A stretch of 64,000 nt of DNA from Cupriavidus pampae (GTDB lineage: Bacteria > Pseudomonadota > Gammaproteobacteria > Burkholderiales > Burkholderiaceae). Shown piece by piece: positions 47,285 through 56,271 of this stretch. The translations under genes and the position numbers were made by a program. The notes beneath the pieces are model-generated. The model was not told where the DNA came from, did not search any database, and saw only the letters and a list, made by a program, of their open reading frames with translations. The stretch's first letter is position 1; each line of letters opens with the position of its first letter. The stretch lies in the NCBI RefSeq assembly GCF_914271485.1, contig NZ_CAJZAG010000001.1, forward strand, positions 186,001-250,000, read 5' to 3'.

Positions 47285-49336
47285 ATGTCTGATCTCCAGT
47301 CGCGATTCCGCCGTCGGCTGTTGCTCTACTACAGCCTCTTCACGCTAGGGCTGCTCGGCTTCGTCGCGATGATGGGCCTGCTCGAGCATTCCAACGCCGA
47401 TGCGTTGTGGCTCGGCTATGTGTTCCTGTTCGTCACGATCGCGATCTATGCGTGCATCGGGCTGATCTGCCGGACTTCCGACCTCAACGAGTACTACGTC
47501 GCGGGACGGCGTGTGCCCGCGATGTTCAACGGCATGGCGATTGCCGCGGACTGGATGAGCGCGGCGTCGTTTATCGGGCTGGCGGGCATTCTGTTCGCAT
47601 CGGGCTATGAAGGGCTTGCCTATGTGATGGGCTGGACCGGCGGCTATTGCCTGGTTGCGTTCCTGCTGGCGCCATACCTGCGCAAATACGGCGGCTATAC
47701 GATTCCCGATTTTCTGGCGGCGCGTTATGGCAATGGCAAACCGGGCGGAAATATGCCCGTGCGCGCGATTGCGGTGCTGGCCGCGTCACTGTGTTCGTTC
47801 GTCTATCTGGTGGCGCAGATTCAGGGTGTGGGGCTGATCGTCACGCGCTTTATCGGCGTGGAGTTTGCGGTGGGCGTGTTCTTCGGGCTCGCGGGCATTC
47901 TGGTCTGCTCGTTTCTCGGCGGCATGCGCGCGGTGACGTGGACGCAGGTGGCGCAGTACATCATGCTCATTGTGGCGTTTCTGCTGACGGTGTCGCTGAT
48001 CGCCTGGAAGCATCATGGCGAGGTGCTGCCGCAGGTCAGTTATGGCTCGCTGTTGAGCCAATTGGACAAGCAGGAGCAGGAGCTACGACAGGCGCCGGCC
48101 GAGAATCAGGTGCGCGAGATTTTCCGGCGGCAGGCGGGGGCGCTCGACGAGCGCATCGCGCGGCTGCCGCAGTCGTTCTTCGAGGACCGCGCGGCGCTCG
48201 ATGCGCGTTTGCTGGAATTGCGCGAGCGTAATGCGCCGCTGCGCGAGATCAAGACCGTGGAGCGCGAGCGCGCGACTTTTCCGGTTGATGCGGCCGATGC
48301 GCTCCAGCAATGGACGCTGCAGCGCGACGAGGCGCTGGCACGCAGTCAACCGGCCACGTCGTCGACCGAACCGTATCCGGCGGCCACCGAGGAGGAGCGT
48401 CAGAGCAAGCGATTGAATTTTGTGCTGTTGGTGTTCTGTCTGATGCTGGGCACCGCGAGCCTGCCGCATATCTTGACGCGACTCTATACGACGCCGTCGG
48501 TGCGCGAGAGTCGTAACTCGGTGGCGTGGGCGGTGTTCTTTATCGCACTGCTCTATGTCTCCGCGCCGACGCTTGCGGCGCTGGTCAAGTACGAGTTCTT
48601 CCACCATCTGGTTGGCACGTCGTATGGCGATTTGCCGCAATGGGTGGTGCAGTGGCGCAAGGTCGATCCACCGGTGTTCGGCATCAAGGATGTGAACGGC
48701 GATGGCATCGTGCAGTGGGCCGAGGTGCTGATCCAGCCCGACATGATCGTGCTGGCGGCGCCGGAGATTGCGGGGCTGCCGTACGTGATCTCGGGTTTGA
48801 TCGCGGCGGGGGCGCTGGCGGCGGCGCTGTCTACCGCGGATGGTCTGCTGCTGACGATCGCCAATGCGCTGTCGCACGATGTCTACTATCACATGGTCGA
48901 CCGGCAGGCGAGCCATCAGCGGCGCGTGACCACGGCCAAGATCGTGCTGCTGGGGGTGGCGTTGTTCGCGTCGTACGTGACATCGCTGCGGCCGGGCAAT
49001 ATCCTGTTCCTGGTAGGCGCGGCATTCTCGCTGGCGGCGTCGAGCTTCTTCCCGGTGCTGGTGCTGGCGATCTTCTGGCGCCGCACCACGGCGGCGGGAG
49101 CGGTGGCCGGCATGGCCACGGGGCTGGCGGTCGCGGTCTATTACATCTTCGTCAACTATCCGTTCTTTACGCGCATTACGGGCATCTTCGGCAACCGCTG
49201 GTTCGGCGTGGACCCGATTGCATCAGGTGCTTTCGGCGTGCCAGCGGGGTTTGCGGCGGCGATCATTGTGAGCTTGATTACGCCACGGAATGCGCCGGTG
49301 ATCGACCGGCTGGTGAGTTATCTGCGGCGGGGGTAG
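47285..49336 (+). CDS. Sodium:solute symporter, VC_2705-type (acetate-like)
   Basis: 683-aa SSSF transporter with about 13 hydrophobic segments. Family features: LNEYYVAGRRVPAMFNGMAIAADWMSAASFIG at the start (broken over helices) and ISGLIAAGALAAALSTADGLLLT near residue 510. It is longer than ActP because of a 150-residue polar insert (about 260-375, rich in Glu, Gln, Arg) between helices and a second short loop. This type is often beside acs and is annotated as cation acetate symporter. ATG 47285, with a TTG two codons earlier possible. Confidence 0.9.
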   Translation: MSDLQSRFRRRLLLYYSLFTLGLLGFVAMMGLLEHSNADALWLGYVFLFVTIAIYACIGLICRTSDLNEYYVAGRRVPAMFNGMAIAADWMSAASFIGLAGILFASGYEGLAYVMGWTGGYCLVAFLLAPYLRKYGGYTIPDFLAARYGNGKPGGNMPVRAIAVLAASLCSFVYLVAQIQGVGLIVTRFIGVEFAVGVFFGLAGILVCSFLGGMRAVTWTQVAQYIMLIVAFLLTVSLIAWKHHGEVLPQVSYGSLLSQLDKQEQELRQAPAENQVREIFRRQAGALDERIARLPQSFFEDRAALDARLLELRERNAPLREIKTVERERATFPVDAADALQQWTLQRDEALARSQPATSSTEPYPAATEEERQSKRLNFVLLVFCLMLGTASLPHILTRLYTTPSVRESRNSVAWAVFFIALLYVSAPTLAALVKYEFFHHLVGTSYGDLPQWVVQWRKVDPPVFGIKDVNGDGIVQWAEVLIQPDMIVLAAPEIAGLPYVISGLIAAGALAAALSTADGLLLTIANALSHDVYYHMVDRQASHQRRVTTAKIVLLGVALFASYVTSLRPGNILFLVGAAFSLAASSFFPVLVLAIFWRRTTAAGAVAGMATGLAVAVYYIFVNYPFFTRITGIFGNRWFGVDPIASGAFGVPAGFAAAIIVSLITPRNAPVIDRLVSYLRRG

Positions 49337-49384
49337 GGCGGCTCTGGACAAGCCATGCGGCTCTGCTATAATCGCCGACTTCCC

Positions 49385-49475
49385 GGAGAGATGGATGAGT
49401 GGTTGAAGTCGCACGCCTGGAAAGCGTGTATAGGTTAATAGCCTATCAGGGGTTCGAATCCCCTTCTCTCCGCCA
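49385..49475 (+). tRNA. tRNA-Ser(GGA)
   Basis: 91 nt with encoded CCA. Acceptor GGAGAGA/TCTCTCC, anticodon loop CTGGAAA (GGA), long variable arm, T arm GGGGTTCGAATCCCC. Confidence 0.96.
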
Positions 49476-49498
49476 AGAACATGTATCAAAGCAATGCG

Positions 49499-49530
49499 AA
49501 GCCGTCCATCTGGACGGCTTTTTTATTTTT
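49499..49530 (+). terminator. Terminator after tRNA-Ser
   Basis: AAGCCGTCCA, two-base loop, TGGACGGCTT then TTTTATTTTT. Confidence 0.9.
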
Positions 49531-49684
49531 GGTTCCATTGTTCCGATGTTCTGTAAGGCGTTGTGCGGGGGGGCAATGGCGAGGAGGAAACGGTCGCGAA
49601 TCAAGCGGTAGTTTCATCACCAAACGTTACAGAACCGAGGTTGTGGCGTTGGTATCCTTGGCCCTCAAAACAAGGGAGAAGAGT

Positions 49685-49882
49685 ATGAAGCCGTTGCTGT
49701 TGATCGTTGCCGCCTGCGCCGTGTTGTTGAGCGGTTGCGTTGTTGCGCCGTACCCCCATGACGAACCGGCGGGCGGGCCGGGCTGTCCGCCGGGGCAGGC
49801 GAAGAAGGGCAATTGCCGCGTGGATCAGTACGGCAACGAGTCCTTCTGCCCGCCGGGCAAAGCGAAAAAGGGGCAATGCTGA
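49685..49882 (+). CDS. Small predicted lipoprotein with PPGxAKKG repeats
   Basis: 65 aa. Lipoprotein signal peptide: MKPLLLIVAACAVLLSGC with the lipobox LLSGC (acylated C18). The mature part has two copies of a Cys-Pro-Pro-Gly-x-Ala-Lys-Lys-Gly unit (CPPGQAKKGNC and CPPGKAKKGQC), which keeps four cysteines besides the acylated one, so disulfides are likely. Function unknown. Shine-Dalgarno GGGAGAAG precedes ATG 49685; own terminator follows. Sits just beyond tRNA-Ser. Confidence 0.78.
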   Translation: MKPLLLIVAACAVLLSGCVVAPYPHDEPAGGPGCPPGQAKKGNCRVDQYGNESFCPPGKAKKGQC

Positions 49883-50184
49883 TCGGATCGTGCGGACGCG
49901 ACGGCCTCTGTAGTCTTTGTCAGAACATTCAATGCCCGCGCCATGCGGGCATTGTCGTTTCTTGCTTCATATTCGAATCGCTCATGGAAGCAGAGGGGCC
50001 CCAAGGTAGTCCTCGGAGCCCAGCGCCGGCCACGTAGTCGCGACCCATTTGAGTGCGCAGGTTAGCGGGGCAGACTCATCTTCGCAAGCTTCACTGCCCG
50101 GCCGCTCTGTGTTTGTCGGTTCTTTGACGACGCTCGTTGCAATTCGTTTTTCGCCGATGTAAGTCGTGTAGAAATAAGGGAACA
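49883..50184. other. 302-bp gap after the lipoprotein
   Basis: Holds the terminator at 49930-49960 and then about 220 bp, less G+C rich than the core genome, probably with the promoter of the gene pair 50185-51434. No gene is seen. Confidence 0.55.
49930..49960 (+). terminator. Terminator after the lipoprotein gene
   Basis: CAATGCCCGC/GCGGGCATTG (49930-49954) with loop GCCAT, followed by TCGTTT. Confidence 0.75.
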
Positions 50185-51033
50185 ATGCGCGGCTGTCGAA
50201 CTAGACGTGCAGATAAGCGCAACCCACTGATGCAAGCCATTGACCCACAAACTCGAGAGATGAACTACGCCAACCGGCTCATCGACATGATGACGCAACG
50301 GTTGCCGGATGACTTTGAAGTGCGCCGTATTGAAGCCAGCCTGAATCGGCTGCGGCAGCAGCCGGGTAGTGATTTGGCGACGTGCTTTCATGCCATCTCG
50401 CTGGCTCGAGTTCTGCGGATGGATCGCGATGGAGCGCTCGATGCCGCACGGAATGCGGTGCACATGAACCCGGTCTCTCCAGCGCTGCACATCAACTTGA
50501 TCAGCACCTTTCTCCATCTTGCCGAAATTGATGCGGCGGCCAAGGTTGCGGACCGATGCCGTGGCCGCTTTAGGGGCGATCTTCAAGTGCTGACGGCGAT
50601 GCTGCTTGCTTATGTCTACGCGTTCCGGTTTGAGGATGCTCTCGCCGTGTGTCAGGAAGGCAGTGGACGTCGTGATCACGCGCCCAGATTCAATGCTTGC
50701 GCCTTTGATACCAGCGTCGTCGAGAACCTGATGCGGCTTCGCGATGAACATGGCTATACAGAGGCGACATTGCAGGAGGTTTTCAATGTTGCAGTGGGGG
50801 TGCTCGTAGATGCGGGTGCGGGGCCACTGCGATTTTCGCGCGCCATCATGCCTGATGGCTCCGTCATGCATCATTTTCATGTGGACCGCTCTGTGAAGGA
50901 GTGTGCCGCGCTGGACTGGGCTATTGCCGACCGCCTTGTTGAGCGGTTCGACAAGACGGGGTCTGAGCTTATGAGTCTGTGCTGCCTTCCCGTGACGACG
51001 TACCACGATCTTCAGCCTGGGGCCGCAAAATGA
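50185..51033 (+). CDS. Helical-repeat (TPR-like) protein coupled to a HEPN protein
   Basis: 282 aa from ATG 50185 (AAGGGA four bases upstream); ATG 50230 or 50262 are alternatives. No enzyme motif is recognised. Residues about 60-150 form helical pairs of TPR type (ARVLRMDRDGALDAARNAVHMNP, then ALHINLISTFLHLAEIDAAAKVA). The rest is mixed with MPDGSVMHHFHVDRS. The last codon overlaps the next gene (ATGA), so the two proteins are probably made in fixed ratio and may form a complex. Codon use and G+C are lower than in flanking core genes. Function unknown. Confidence 0.72.
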   Translation: MRGCRTRRADKRNPLMQAIDPQTREMNYANRLIDMMTQRLPDDFEVRRIEASLNRLRQQPGSDLATCFHAISLARVLRMDRDGALDAARNAVHMNPVSPALHINLISTFLHLAEIDAAAKVADRCRGRFRGDLQVLTAMLLAYVYAFRFEDALAVCQEGSGRRDHAPRFNACAFDTSVVENLMRLRDEHGYTEATLQEVFNVAVGVLVDAGAGPLRFSRAIMPDGSVMHHFHVDRSVKECAALDWAIADRLVERFDKTGSELMSLCCLPVTTYHDLQPGAAK

Positions 51034-51434
51034 CCGTCAGCGCAACGGACTTCGAGCGTTTCGCGCGGCAACTGATTCAAGGGGTCACGGAGATCGAGTG
51101 GCGTAATGGTGCGTCGCGCCTTTACTACGCGGCTTACCATGCGTGCCAAGCGCAGGCACACCGCTGTCCAGACAATAGCAATCTGAAGATGGGCTCGCAC
51201 GAGGCATTGATGAAGCGCTATGAGCTTCAGGAAGGCTCGTATGCCAAGTCGATTGCCTACATTCTGCTCGCAATGAAGCGCATCAGATGTCAGGCCGACT
51301 ACGACATCAGTGCCGAGTTCGCGAAGGACGCGGCAGAGAAACAAATGACGCATCACCAAAATCTGTCGGCGAAGCTGCGCGCTTTCGCTCAACAATTTGG
51401 GGATGCGTCGACGACGGCCGAAGCGACCGTTTGA
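51030..51434 (+). CDS. HEPN-domain protein (UPF0332-like)
   Basis: 134 aa, almost wholly helical. RLYYAAYHACQAQAH (30-44) matches the YYAAFHA signature of UPF0332/HEPN proteins and KRIRCQADYD (83-92) the R-x-x-ADY motif of the last helix. The classical RNase Rx4-6H motif is not present in the usual place, so catalysis is uncertain. HEPN proteins work in toxin-antitoxin, anti-phage and RNA-processing systems. ATG 51030 overlaps the preceding gene by 4 bp; convergent with poxB. Confidence 0.75.
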   Translation: MTVSATDFERFARQLIQGVTEIEWRNGASRLYYAAYHACQAQAHRCPDNSNLKMGSHEALMKRYELQEGSYAKSIAYILLAMKRIRCQADYDISAEFAKDAAEKQMTHHQNLSAKLRAFAQQFGDASTTAEATV

Positions 51435-51451
51435 TTGCTTGAGCGCGGTGA

Positions 51452-53182
51452 CTACCGCAACAAATTCGTCTTCGCCAACTCCACCAGTTCATCCGCGCGG
51501 CCGTTCATTACGGCTTTTAGCGCCCATAGGCTGAAGCCTTTTACTTGCTCTGCTTTGAGTGCGGGTGGCATGGCCAGTTCTTGGGTGTTGGTGACTACGT
51601 CCAGCAATGCGGGGCCGTCATGGCGTAGGAGTTTGTCGATGGCTTCGGGGAGGTCTTTGGGGTCGTCTACGCGTTGGCCGAAGATGCCTATCGCGCGGGC
51701 CATGGCGCCGAAGTCGGGGTTCTCTAGCGTGGTGCCGGTTTCCAGCAGACCGGCGGCTTTCATTTCCAGGGCGACGAAGCCCAGTACGCTGTTGTTGAAG
51801 ATCACCACTTTCACCGGCAGCTTTTGCTGCGTGAGCGTGAGGAAGTCGCCCATCATCATGGCGAAGCCGCCGTCGCCGGACATGCTGATGATCTGGCGTT
51901 GCGGATAGGCGGATTGGGCGCCGATGGCCTGTGGTAGCGCGTTGGCCATCGAGCCGTGGGCGAGCGATCCGATCAGGCGGCGTTTGCCGTTCATGCGCAG
52001 ATAGCGCGCGGCCCAGATCGTCGGGGTGCCGACGTCGAACGTGAAGACCGCGTCTTCGGACGCCTTCTCGCTGAGTAGTCTGGCGACGTGTTGCGGATGG
52101 ATCGGCTTGCGGCCGCTGTCGCCGCTGGCGAGGTCGTCGAGTTCCTTGCGGGCGGTGCGGTAGTGCTTCACGCAGGCATCGAGGTGGGCGCTGTCGGTCT
52201 TGGCGGTGAGCAACGGTTGCAGCGCGTCGAGCGTCGCGCCGACATCGCCGACCAGACCGAGGTCGAGGCGCGTGCGGCGGCCCAGGTTTTCCGCGCGGAC
52301 ATCGATCTGGATGATCTTCGCGTGCGACGGATAGAACTGGCGATACGGGAAGTCGGTGCCGAGCATCAGCAGCGTGTCGCAATTCTCCATCGCGTGATAG
52401 CCTGAGCTGAAGCCGATCAGCCCAGTCATGCCGACGTCGTACGGATTGTCGTACTCAATGTATTCCTTGCCGCCGAGCGCATGAACGATCGGGGCCTTGA
52501 GTGTTTCCGCGAGCTTGACGACCTGGTCATGACTGCCCGCGCAGCCGCGCCCGCACAGCATCGTGATCTTGCCGGCGTCCTTGAGCATGCCGGCCAGCAC
52601 GGACAACGATGCACCGTCGGGCACCACCACCGGTTCTTTCGGGATCAACGCAGCGGGCGCGGACATCCCGGCCGAGACTTGCCGCAGCGCAACGTCCCCG
52701 GGAATCACGATGACCGCGACACCGCGTTTGCCGACCGCGGTACGGATCGCGGTCTCCAGCACTCCCGGCAGTTGCTCCACGCTGGTCACGAGCTCGCAGT
52801 AGTGGCTGCATTCGCGGAACAGGTTCTCCGGATGCGTTTCCTGAAAGTAGTTGCGACCGATCTCCGCGCTCGGAATATGCGCGGCAATCGCCAGCACCGG
52901 CACGCGCGAGCGATGGCAATCGAACAGCCCGTTGATCAGATGCAGGTTGCCGGGCCCGCAACTCCCCGCGCAGACCGCGAGTTCGCCGGTCAGATGCGCC
53001 TCGGCACCGGCCGCAAACGCGGCGGCTTCTTCGTGGCGCGTGTGGATCCAGTCGATGTCCTCGCGTTTGCGCAGCGATTCCGTGATGCCATTGAGGCTGT
53101 CGCCGACCACGCCGTAGATGCGTTGCACGCCAGCATTGGCGAGGACGGCGGTGATCAGATCGGCTGCGAGGGTGGTGGACAT
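51452..53182 (-). CDS. poxB: Pyruvate dehydrogenase (quinone) / pyruvate oxidase PoxB
   Basis: Thiamine-diphosphate and FAD enzyme that converts pyruvate to acetate and CO2, passing electrons to ubiquinone. 576 aa: catalytic Glu in [22 protein letters not shown]-binding middle domain, and the ThDP motif [14 protein letters not shown] with the later N of VVIFNN. The start ATG 53182 follows AAGGAG; 14 extra in-frame codons exist upstream. Acetate made here could be reused by Acs (45179-47161). Confidence 0.93.
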   Translation of the reverse strand: MSTTLAADLITAVLANAGVQRIYGVVGDSLNGITESLRKREDIDWIHTRHEEAAAFAAGAEAHLTGELAVCAGSCGPGNLHLINGLFDCHRSRVPVLAIAAHIPSAEIGRNYFQETHPENLFRECSHYCELVTSVEQLPGVLETAIRTAVGKRGVAVIVIPGDVALRQVSAGMSAPAALIPKEPVVVPDGASLSVLAGMLKDAGKITMLCGRGCAGSHDQVVKLAETLKAPIVHALGGKEYIEYDNPYDVGMTGLIGFSSGYHAMENCDTLLMLGTDFPYRQFYPSHAKIIQIDVRAENLGRRTRLDLGLVGDVGATLDALQPLLTAKTDSAHLDACVKHYRTARKELDDLASGDSGRKPIHPQHVARLLSEKASEDAVFTFDVGTPTIWAARYLRMNGKRRLIGSLAHGSMANALPQAIGAQSAYPQRQIISMSGDGGFAMMMGDFLTLTQQKLPVKVVIFNNSVLGFVALEMKAAGLLETGTTLENPDFGAMARAIGIFGQRVDDPKDLPEAIDKLLRHDGPALLDVVTNTQELAMPPALKAEQVKGFSLWALKAVMNGRADELVELAKTNLLR

Positions 53183-53346
53183 GCTGGCTCCTTGATGACA
53201 GTGCGGGATGTCGGTGTGCGTCAAAGGTGATCTGGAAGGTACGACGCGTGAAAACGCGCCGGAGTTCCGGTAGCACGATGTATCACTGTAGTGCGTGTGA
53301 ATGTGAGACGCGAATCTGAGACATTGGCCGCACAGCGTGCCGGACG

Positions 53347-53384
53347 TGAAAAAAGCGGACTTCTTTCGAAGCCCGCTTTTTTTC
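53347..53384 (-). terminator. Terminator after the OFA transporter gene
   Basis: AAAAAAGCGG-A-CTTC / GAAG-C-CCGCTTTTTTT with one A-C mismatch, flanked by A and T runs. It separates the antiporter gene from poxB. Confidence 0.82.
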
Positions 53385-53436
53385 GCAATCGCCGCAACCG
53401 GTCAGCCAGACCGGCTTGCGTCACCGCCGGGTATCC

Positions 53437-53496
53437 GACGCCAACCCATCAGGCGCCAACCCATCCGACGCCAACCCATCAGGCGCCAACCTGCAC
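53437..53496. repeat. 15-bp alternating tandem repeat at the OFA gene end
   Basis: Units GACGCCAACCCATCA and GGCGCCAACCCATCC alternate (about four copies) and run from the 3' flank into the last codons and stop codon of the antiporter gene (stop at 53479-53481). Confidence 0.75.
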
Positions 53497-54798
53497 GCCG
53501 GCCGAGGAGGTGGACTCCTCCTTGAACAACCGCTTGGAGGACGCGACGTGTTCCGCCAGTACGGGTCGTAACACGACGAGGGCGAGAACCGCCGCGGTCA
53601 AGTCCATCGCGGCGACGGTGTAGAGCACCGTCGACCACGTGCCCGTGGCTTCCATCATCAGGTTGCCGATCGGTACGAACAGTGCGCCGATACCCTTGGC
53701 CGTGTACAGCACGCCGTAGATCTTGCCGATGTGCTTGGTGCCGAAGGCATCGCCGGCCAGCGCGGAGAACAGCGAATACACCTCGCCCCACGCCAGGAAC
53801 ACGACTCCGGACAGGATCAGGAACGCGTACGGATTGCTGCCGAAATAGCCCAGCGCGATGATGCCCAAACCTTCGAGCGTGAACGCGATGACCATGGTTT
53901 TCTCTCGGCCGATGTTGTCCGAGATCCAGCCGAACAACGGTCGCGAGATACCGTTCATGATCCGGTCCAGCATCAGCGCGAGCGGCAGTGCCGCCATCAC
54001 GAAGAAGTGGAGGTCGACCTTGAACTCCTTGACGCCGAGATCCTTGGCGATGACGCCGAGCTGTGCCACGGCCATCATGCCGCCGGTGACCACGAGCACG
54101 AACATAACGAGCATCAGCCAGAACAGCTTGGTGCTCATCGCCTCCTTGAGCGTGTAGTCGCGCGTGGCCTGCGCCAGCTTGCTCGACGCACGCACCTCGG
54201 TGGACTTCGGGGCGCGCAGGAACCAGGCCGCGATAAACGCGATGGAGCCCTGCAGCAGACCGAAGAACAGGAAGGTCTCCTGATAGCCGGCGGACTCGAT
54301 CATCGACGCGATCGGCAGGATGGTGGCCGCGGAGCCAGCACCGTAGCCGCCCGCCGTCAGGCCGACCGCAAGACCGCGCCGATCCGGGAACCACTTGAGC
54401 GCGTTATTGATACAGGTGGCGTAGATCGAGCCCACACCGATGCCGCCAACGGCCGCGCCAAGGTAGAAGCCCATCAGCGTGGTGGCCTGCGCGTTGATGA
54501 CCCATGCGGCGCCGATCATGATCGCGCCGAACGCGACCATCAGCCGGGGCCCGAACTTGTCGATGAAGTAACCCTCGATCGGCGCGAGCCAGGTCTGCAC
54601 GAGCACGAACAGCGTGAAGGCGACCTGAATCTGCGCGCGCGGCCAGCCGTAGGTCTCCTCGATTTCCGGTACGAACAGCGTCCAGGCGTACTGGATGTTG
54701 GCGGTGGCGATCATGCAGACCACGCCGGCGATCAGTTGGTACCAGCGCTTGGAGTCCGACGACTGGTTGGGCGAGAGCGTTGCCGAAGGGTTACTCAT
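53479..54798 (-). CDS. OFA-family MFS antiporter (oxalate/formate type)
   Basis: 439 aa with 12 membrane helices. First helix region WYQLIAGVVCMIATANIQYAWTLF and the OFA-type motif AAVGGIGVGSIYATCINNALKWFPDRRGLAVG; also SDNIGREKTM between helices. The family includes OxlT (oxalate/formate exchange) but most relatives are uncharacterised monocarboxylate carriers. No frc/oxc genes are near, so the substrate is open. The C-terminal GVQVGA and the stop lie inside a 15-bp tandem repeat. Confidence 0.88.
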   Translation of the reverse strand: MSNPSATLSPNQSSDSKRWYQLIAGVVCMIATANIQYAWTLFVPEIEETYGWPRAQIQVAFTLFVLVQTWLAPIEGYFIDKFGPRLMVAFGAIMIGAAWVINAQATTLMGFYLGAAVGGIGVGSIYATCINNALKWFPDRRGLAVGLTAGGYGAGSAATILPIASMIESAGYQETFLFFGLLQGSIAFIAAWFLRAPKSTEVRASSKLAQATRDYTLKEAMSTKLFWLMLVMFVLVVTGGMMAVAQLGVIAKDLGVKEFKVDLHFFVMAALPLALMLDRIMNGISRPLFGWISDNIGREKTMVIAFTLEGLGIIALGYFGSNPYAFLILSGVVFLAWGEVYSLFSALAGDAFGTKHIGKIYGVLYTAKGIGALFVPIGNLMMEATGTWSTVLYTVAAMDLTAAVLALVVLRPVLAEHVASSKRLFKEESTSSAGVQVGA

Positions 54799-55335
54799 GG
54801 CGTGCTCCTGTTTGCGTGAATACTGCGGGGAAAAGTCTGGACACTGGCATTTTGATGTCTCCTATTTATTGATGGCGAGACCCGCTGATGGATTGGAATC
54901 AATCGGAATCAATCGGAGTTCAGGCGCGGAGTAAATCGCGCCACTCGCCTTTTATGTGAATGCATAGGAATTGAAATGAGCATTCCTCAACCAAAATCAC
55001 TGCCGCATTCCCTTTGGGCAAAAAGGGGTCCTGACCGCTCCATTGGACGGTTGCTGCCTCGATGCGGTACTGCGAATTTAAAATGCGAGGGGAACGGCTA
55101 CACAGTATGTGATATACCAGCGAACTTCAAGAGGAAGGCACGGCAGGGTTTTCACCAAATGCGGGGCATTATTCCGGAATTAAATGGATATTATCTGTTC
55201 AGACGAATCCGGAATAAATTGGCAAAAAAAATGCCCACAGACGCGTCTGCAGGCTGAGTCGTGCTGTGTGACACCAGTCCACGGCACGTTTCTACGTTAT
55301 AAATGAAATGCGTGCGCCGAAAGGAGGTTTTTTCA

Positions 55336-55412
55336 TTACATTTTGGCAATGTAAGGAGGGGTATTAACATTACAAAATTGTCATAATCCGAACATTACAA
55401 AATTGTCATTTT
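55336..55412. promoter_or_regulatory. Cluster of CusR/CopR-like boxes
   Basis: Two direct copies of AACATTACAAAATTGTCAT (55366-55384, 55391-55409) 25 bp apart; reverse strand reads TGACAATTTTGTAATG, close to the CusR box TGACAAnnTTGTCA. An inverted repeat TTACATT/AATGTAA lies 30 bp upstream (55336-55354). Confidence 0.55.
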
Positions 55413-55428
55413 CAGGTCGGGGAATGAA

Positions 55429-55480
55429 AGGGCGAAAGTAAGGGCGAAAGTAAGGGCAAAAGGAAGGGCGAAAGAGGGCA
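55429..55480. repeat. 12-bp tandem repeat, about four copies
   Basis: Unit AGGGCGAAAGTA repeated with small changes (AGGGCAAAAGGA, AGGGCGAAAG), directly downstream of the box cluster. Confidence 0.75.
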
Positions 55481-55812
55481 TCTGTTCTGCTGCATTGCGG
55501 CGGACCCAGGGTTATCGGAGGGGGCGTATTGCATCGGCGCGTCTGGCATGGCGCACCTCGGCGCGTGGGCCGAGCGCGATGTTCGTTTGCGAAGCGGGTA
55601 AGTGTTGACGCCGGCACCTGCGGTGGAGGTCGGCCCTAATGTGTTCGAATGACTGCTGCATATACGCAACGAAAGCGCAGCGAAACGCAACGAGAACGCC
55701 ATCGTAGAGCGCCGGCTCGAGACCGGACGCATCGGAACGACGAGGCTGCATGCTACCCTTCAGCCTTTGCCAAGAATGCCGTTATTGGACTATCTGGCTT
55801 TGGAGAAATGTA

Positions 55813-56184
55813 GTGAGCCTCCTGTCCAACTTTCCTGCCTCTCTCGCGATGGATCATATTGGTGAACGCTTCGCCGAGGCCGATCTCATCACAAATCGTG
55901 AAGAGCGATGGGCCGCCCAGGCGGTGATCGCGCTCGACACCGGTGATCTACATCTCGTGGGTCTGGTCCTGTTCAAGGCGATCCAGGAGTACGGTCTCTA
56001 TCAGTTCGCGGAATTGGTCGGCGAAGCGCCGATTCGTCTGCAGCGCCTGTGGATGCCCGGCGTGCTGACGTCGCTCGAGCGCGCCATCGAACTGTTCACG
56101 GCACTCGGCGTGCGTCTGCCGATCGAGCCGTATCACGCGACGTTGCTCGCGAACTATCCCGCCTCCGGGGCCTCGATCCACTGA
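55813..56184 (+). CDS. Small HTH-like protein (antidote/XRE-like, uncertain)
   Basis: 123 aa from GTG 55813 (GGAG seven bases upstream); ATG 55849 is another possible start. Residues 40-105 follow the layout of HigA-type addiction-module antidote proteins: AVIALDTGDLHLVGLVLFKAI, then YGLYQFAELVGEAPIRLQRLW and TSLERAIELFTALGVRLPIEP, but the DNA-recognition helix is poorly conserved. No toxin gene is adjacent. Functional guess only. Confidence 0.6.
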   Translation: MSLLSNFPASLAMDHIGERFAEADLITNREERWAAQAVIALDTGDLHLVGLVLFKAIQEYGLYQFAELVGEAPIRLQRLWMPGVLTSLERAIELFTALGVRLPIEPYHATLLANYPASGASIH

Positions 56185-56271
56185 CTGCGGCGAATTCCGC
56201 CACATTGCGCGGACGCCAGCGATGGCGCCGCGCGCTAAGATGGCGGCCGTTCGTATCGCGAGGAGTGCGTC

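Larger units (their letters stand above)
54799..55812. other. About 1-kb gap with regulator-box repeats, no convincing gene
   Basis: A+T-richer than its surroundings. It contains a GGAATCAATC direct repeat (54895-54914), a 93-codon open frame at 54976-55257 (MSIPQPKSLPH...) without ribosome site or recognisable domain, three metal-regulator-like boxes (55336-55412) and a 12-bp tandem repeat (55429-55480). It looks like a remnant or an accessory insertion between two core genes. Confidence 0.6.

Noticed and set aside
49385..51450. Integrated element bounded by a tRNA-Ser attachment repeat
   Set aside because: I looked for a second copy of the tRNA 3' end and for an integrase downstream and saw neither.
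53437..53496. CRISPR-like array
   Set aside because: Units are contiguous 15-mers without spacers and overlap a coding end; no cas genes in the window.
54976..55257. 93-codon frame in the gene-poor gap
   Set aside because: No Shine-Dalgarno, no recognised domain and unusual composition; mentioned only in the gap entry.
55381..55617. Minus-strand frame with FRP/YFRP repeats
   Set aside because: Its repeats simply translate the 12-bp tandem DNA repeat; no start signal or family.
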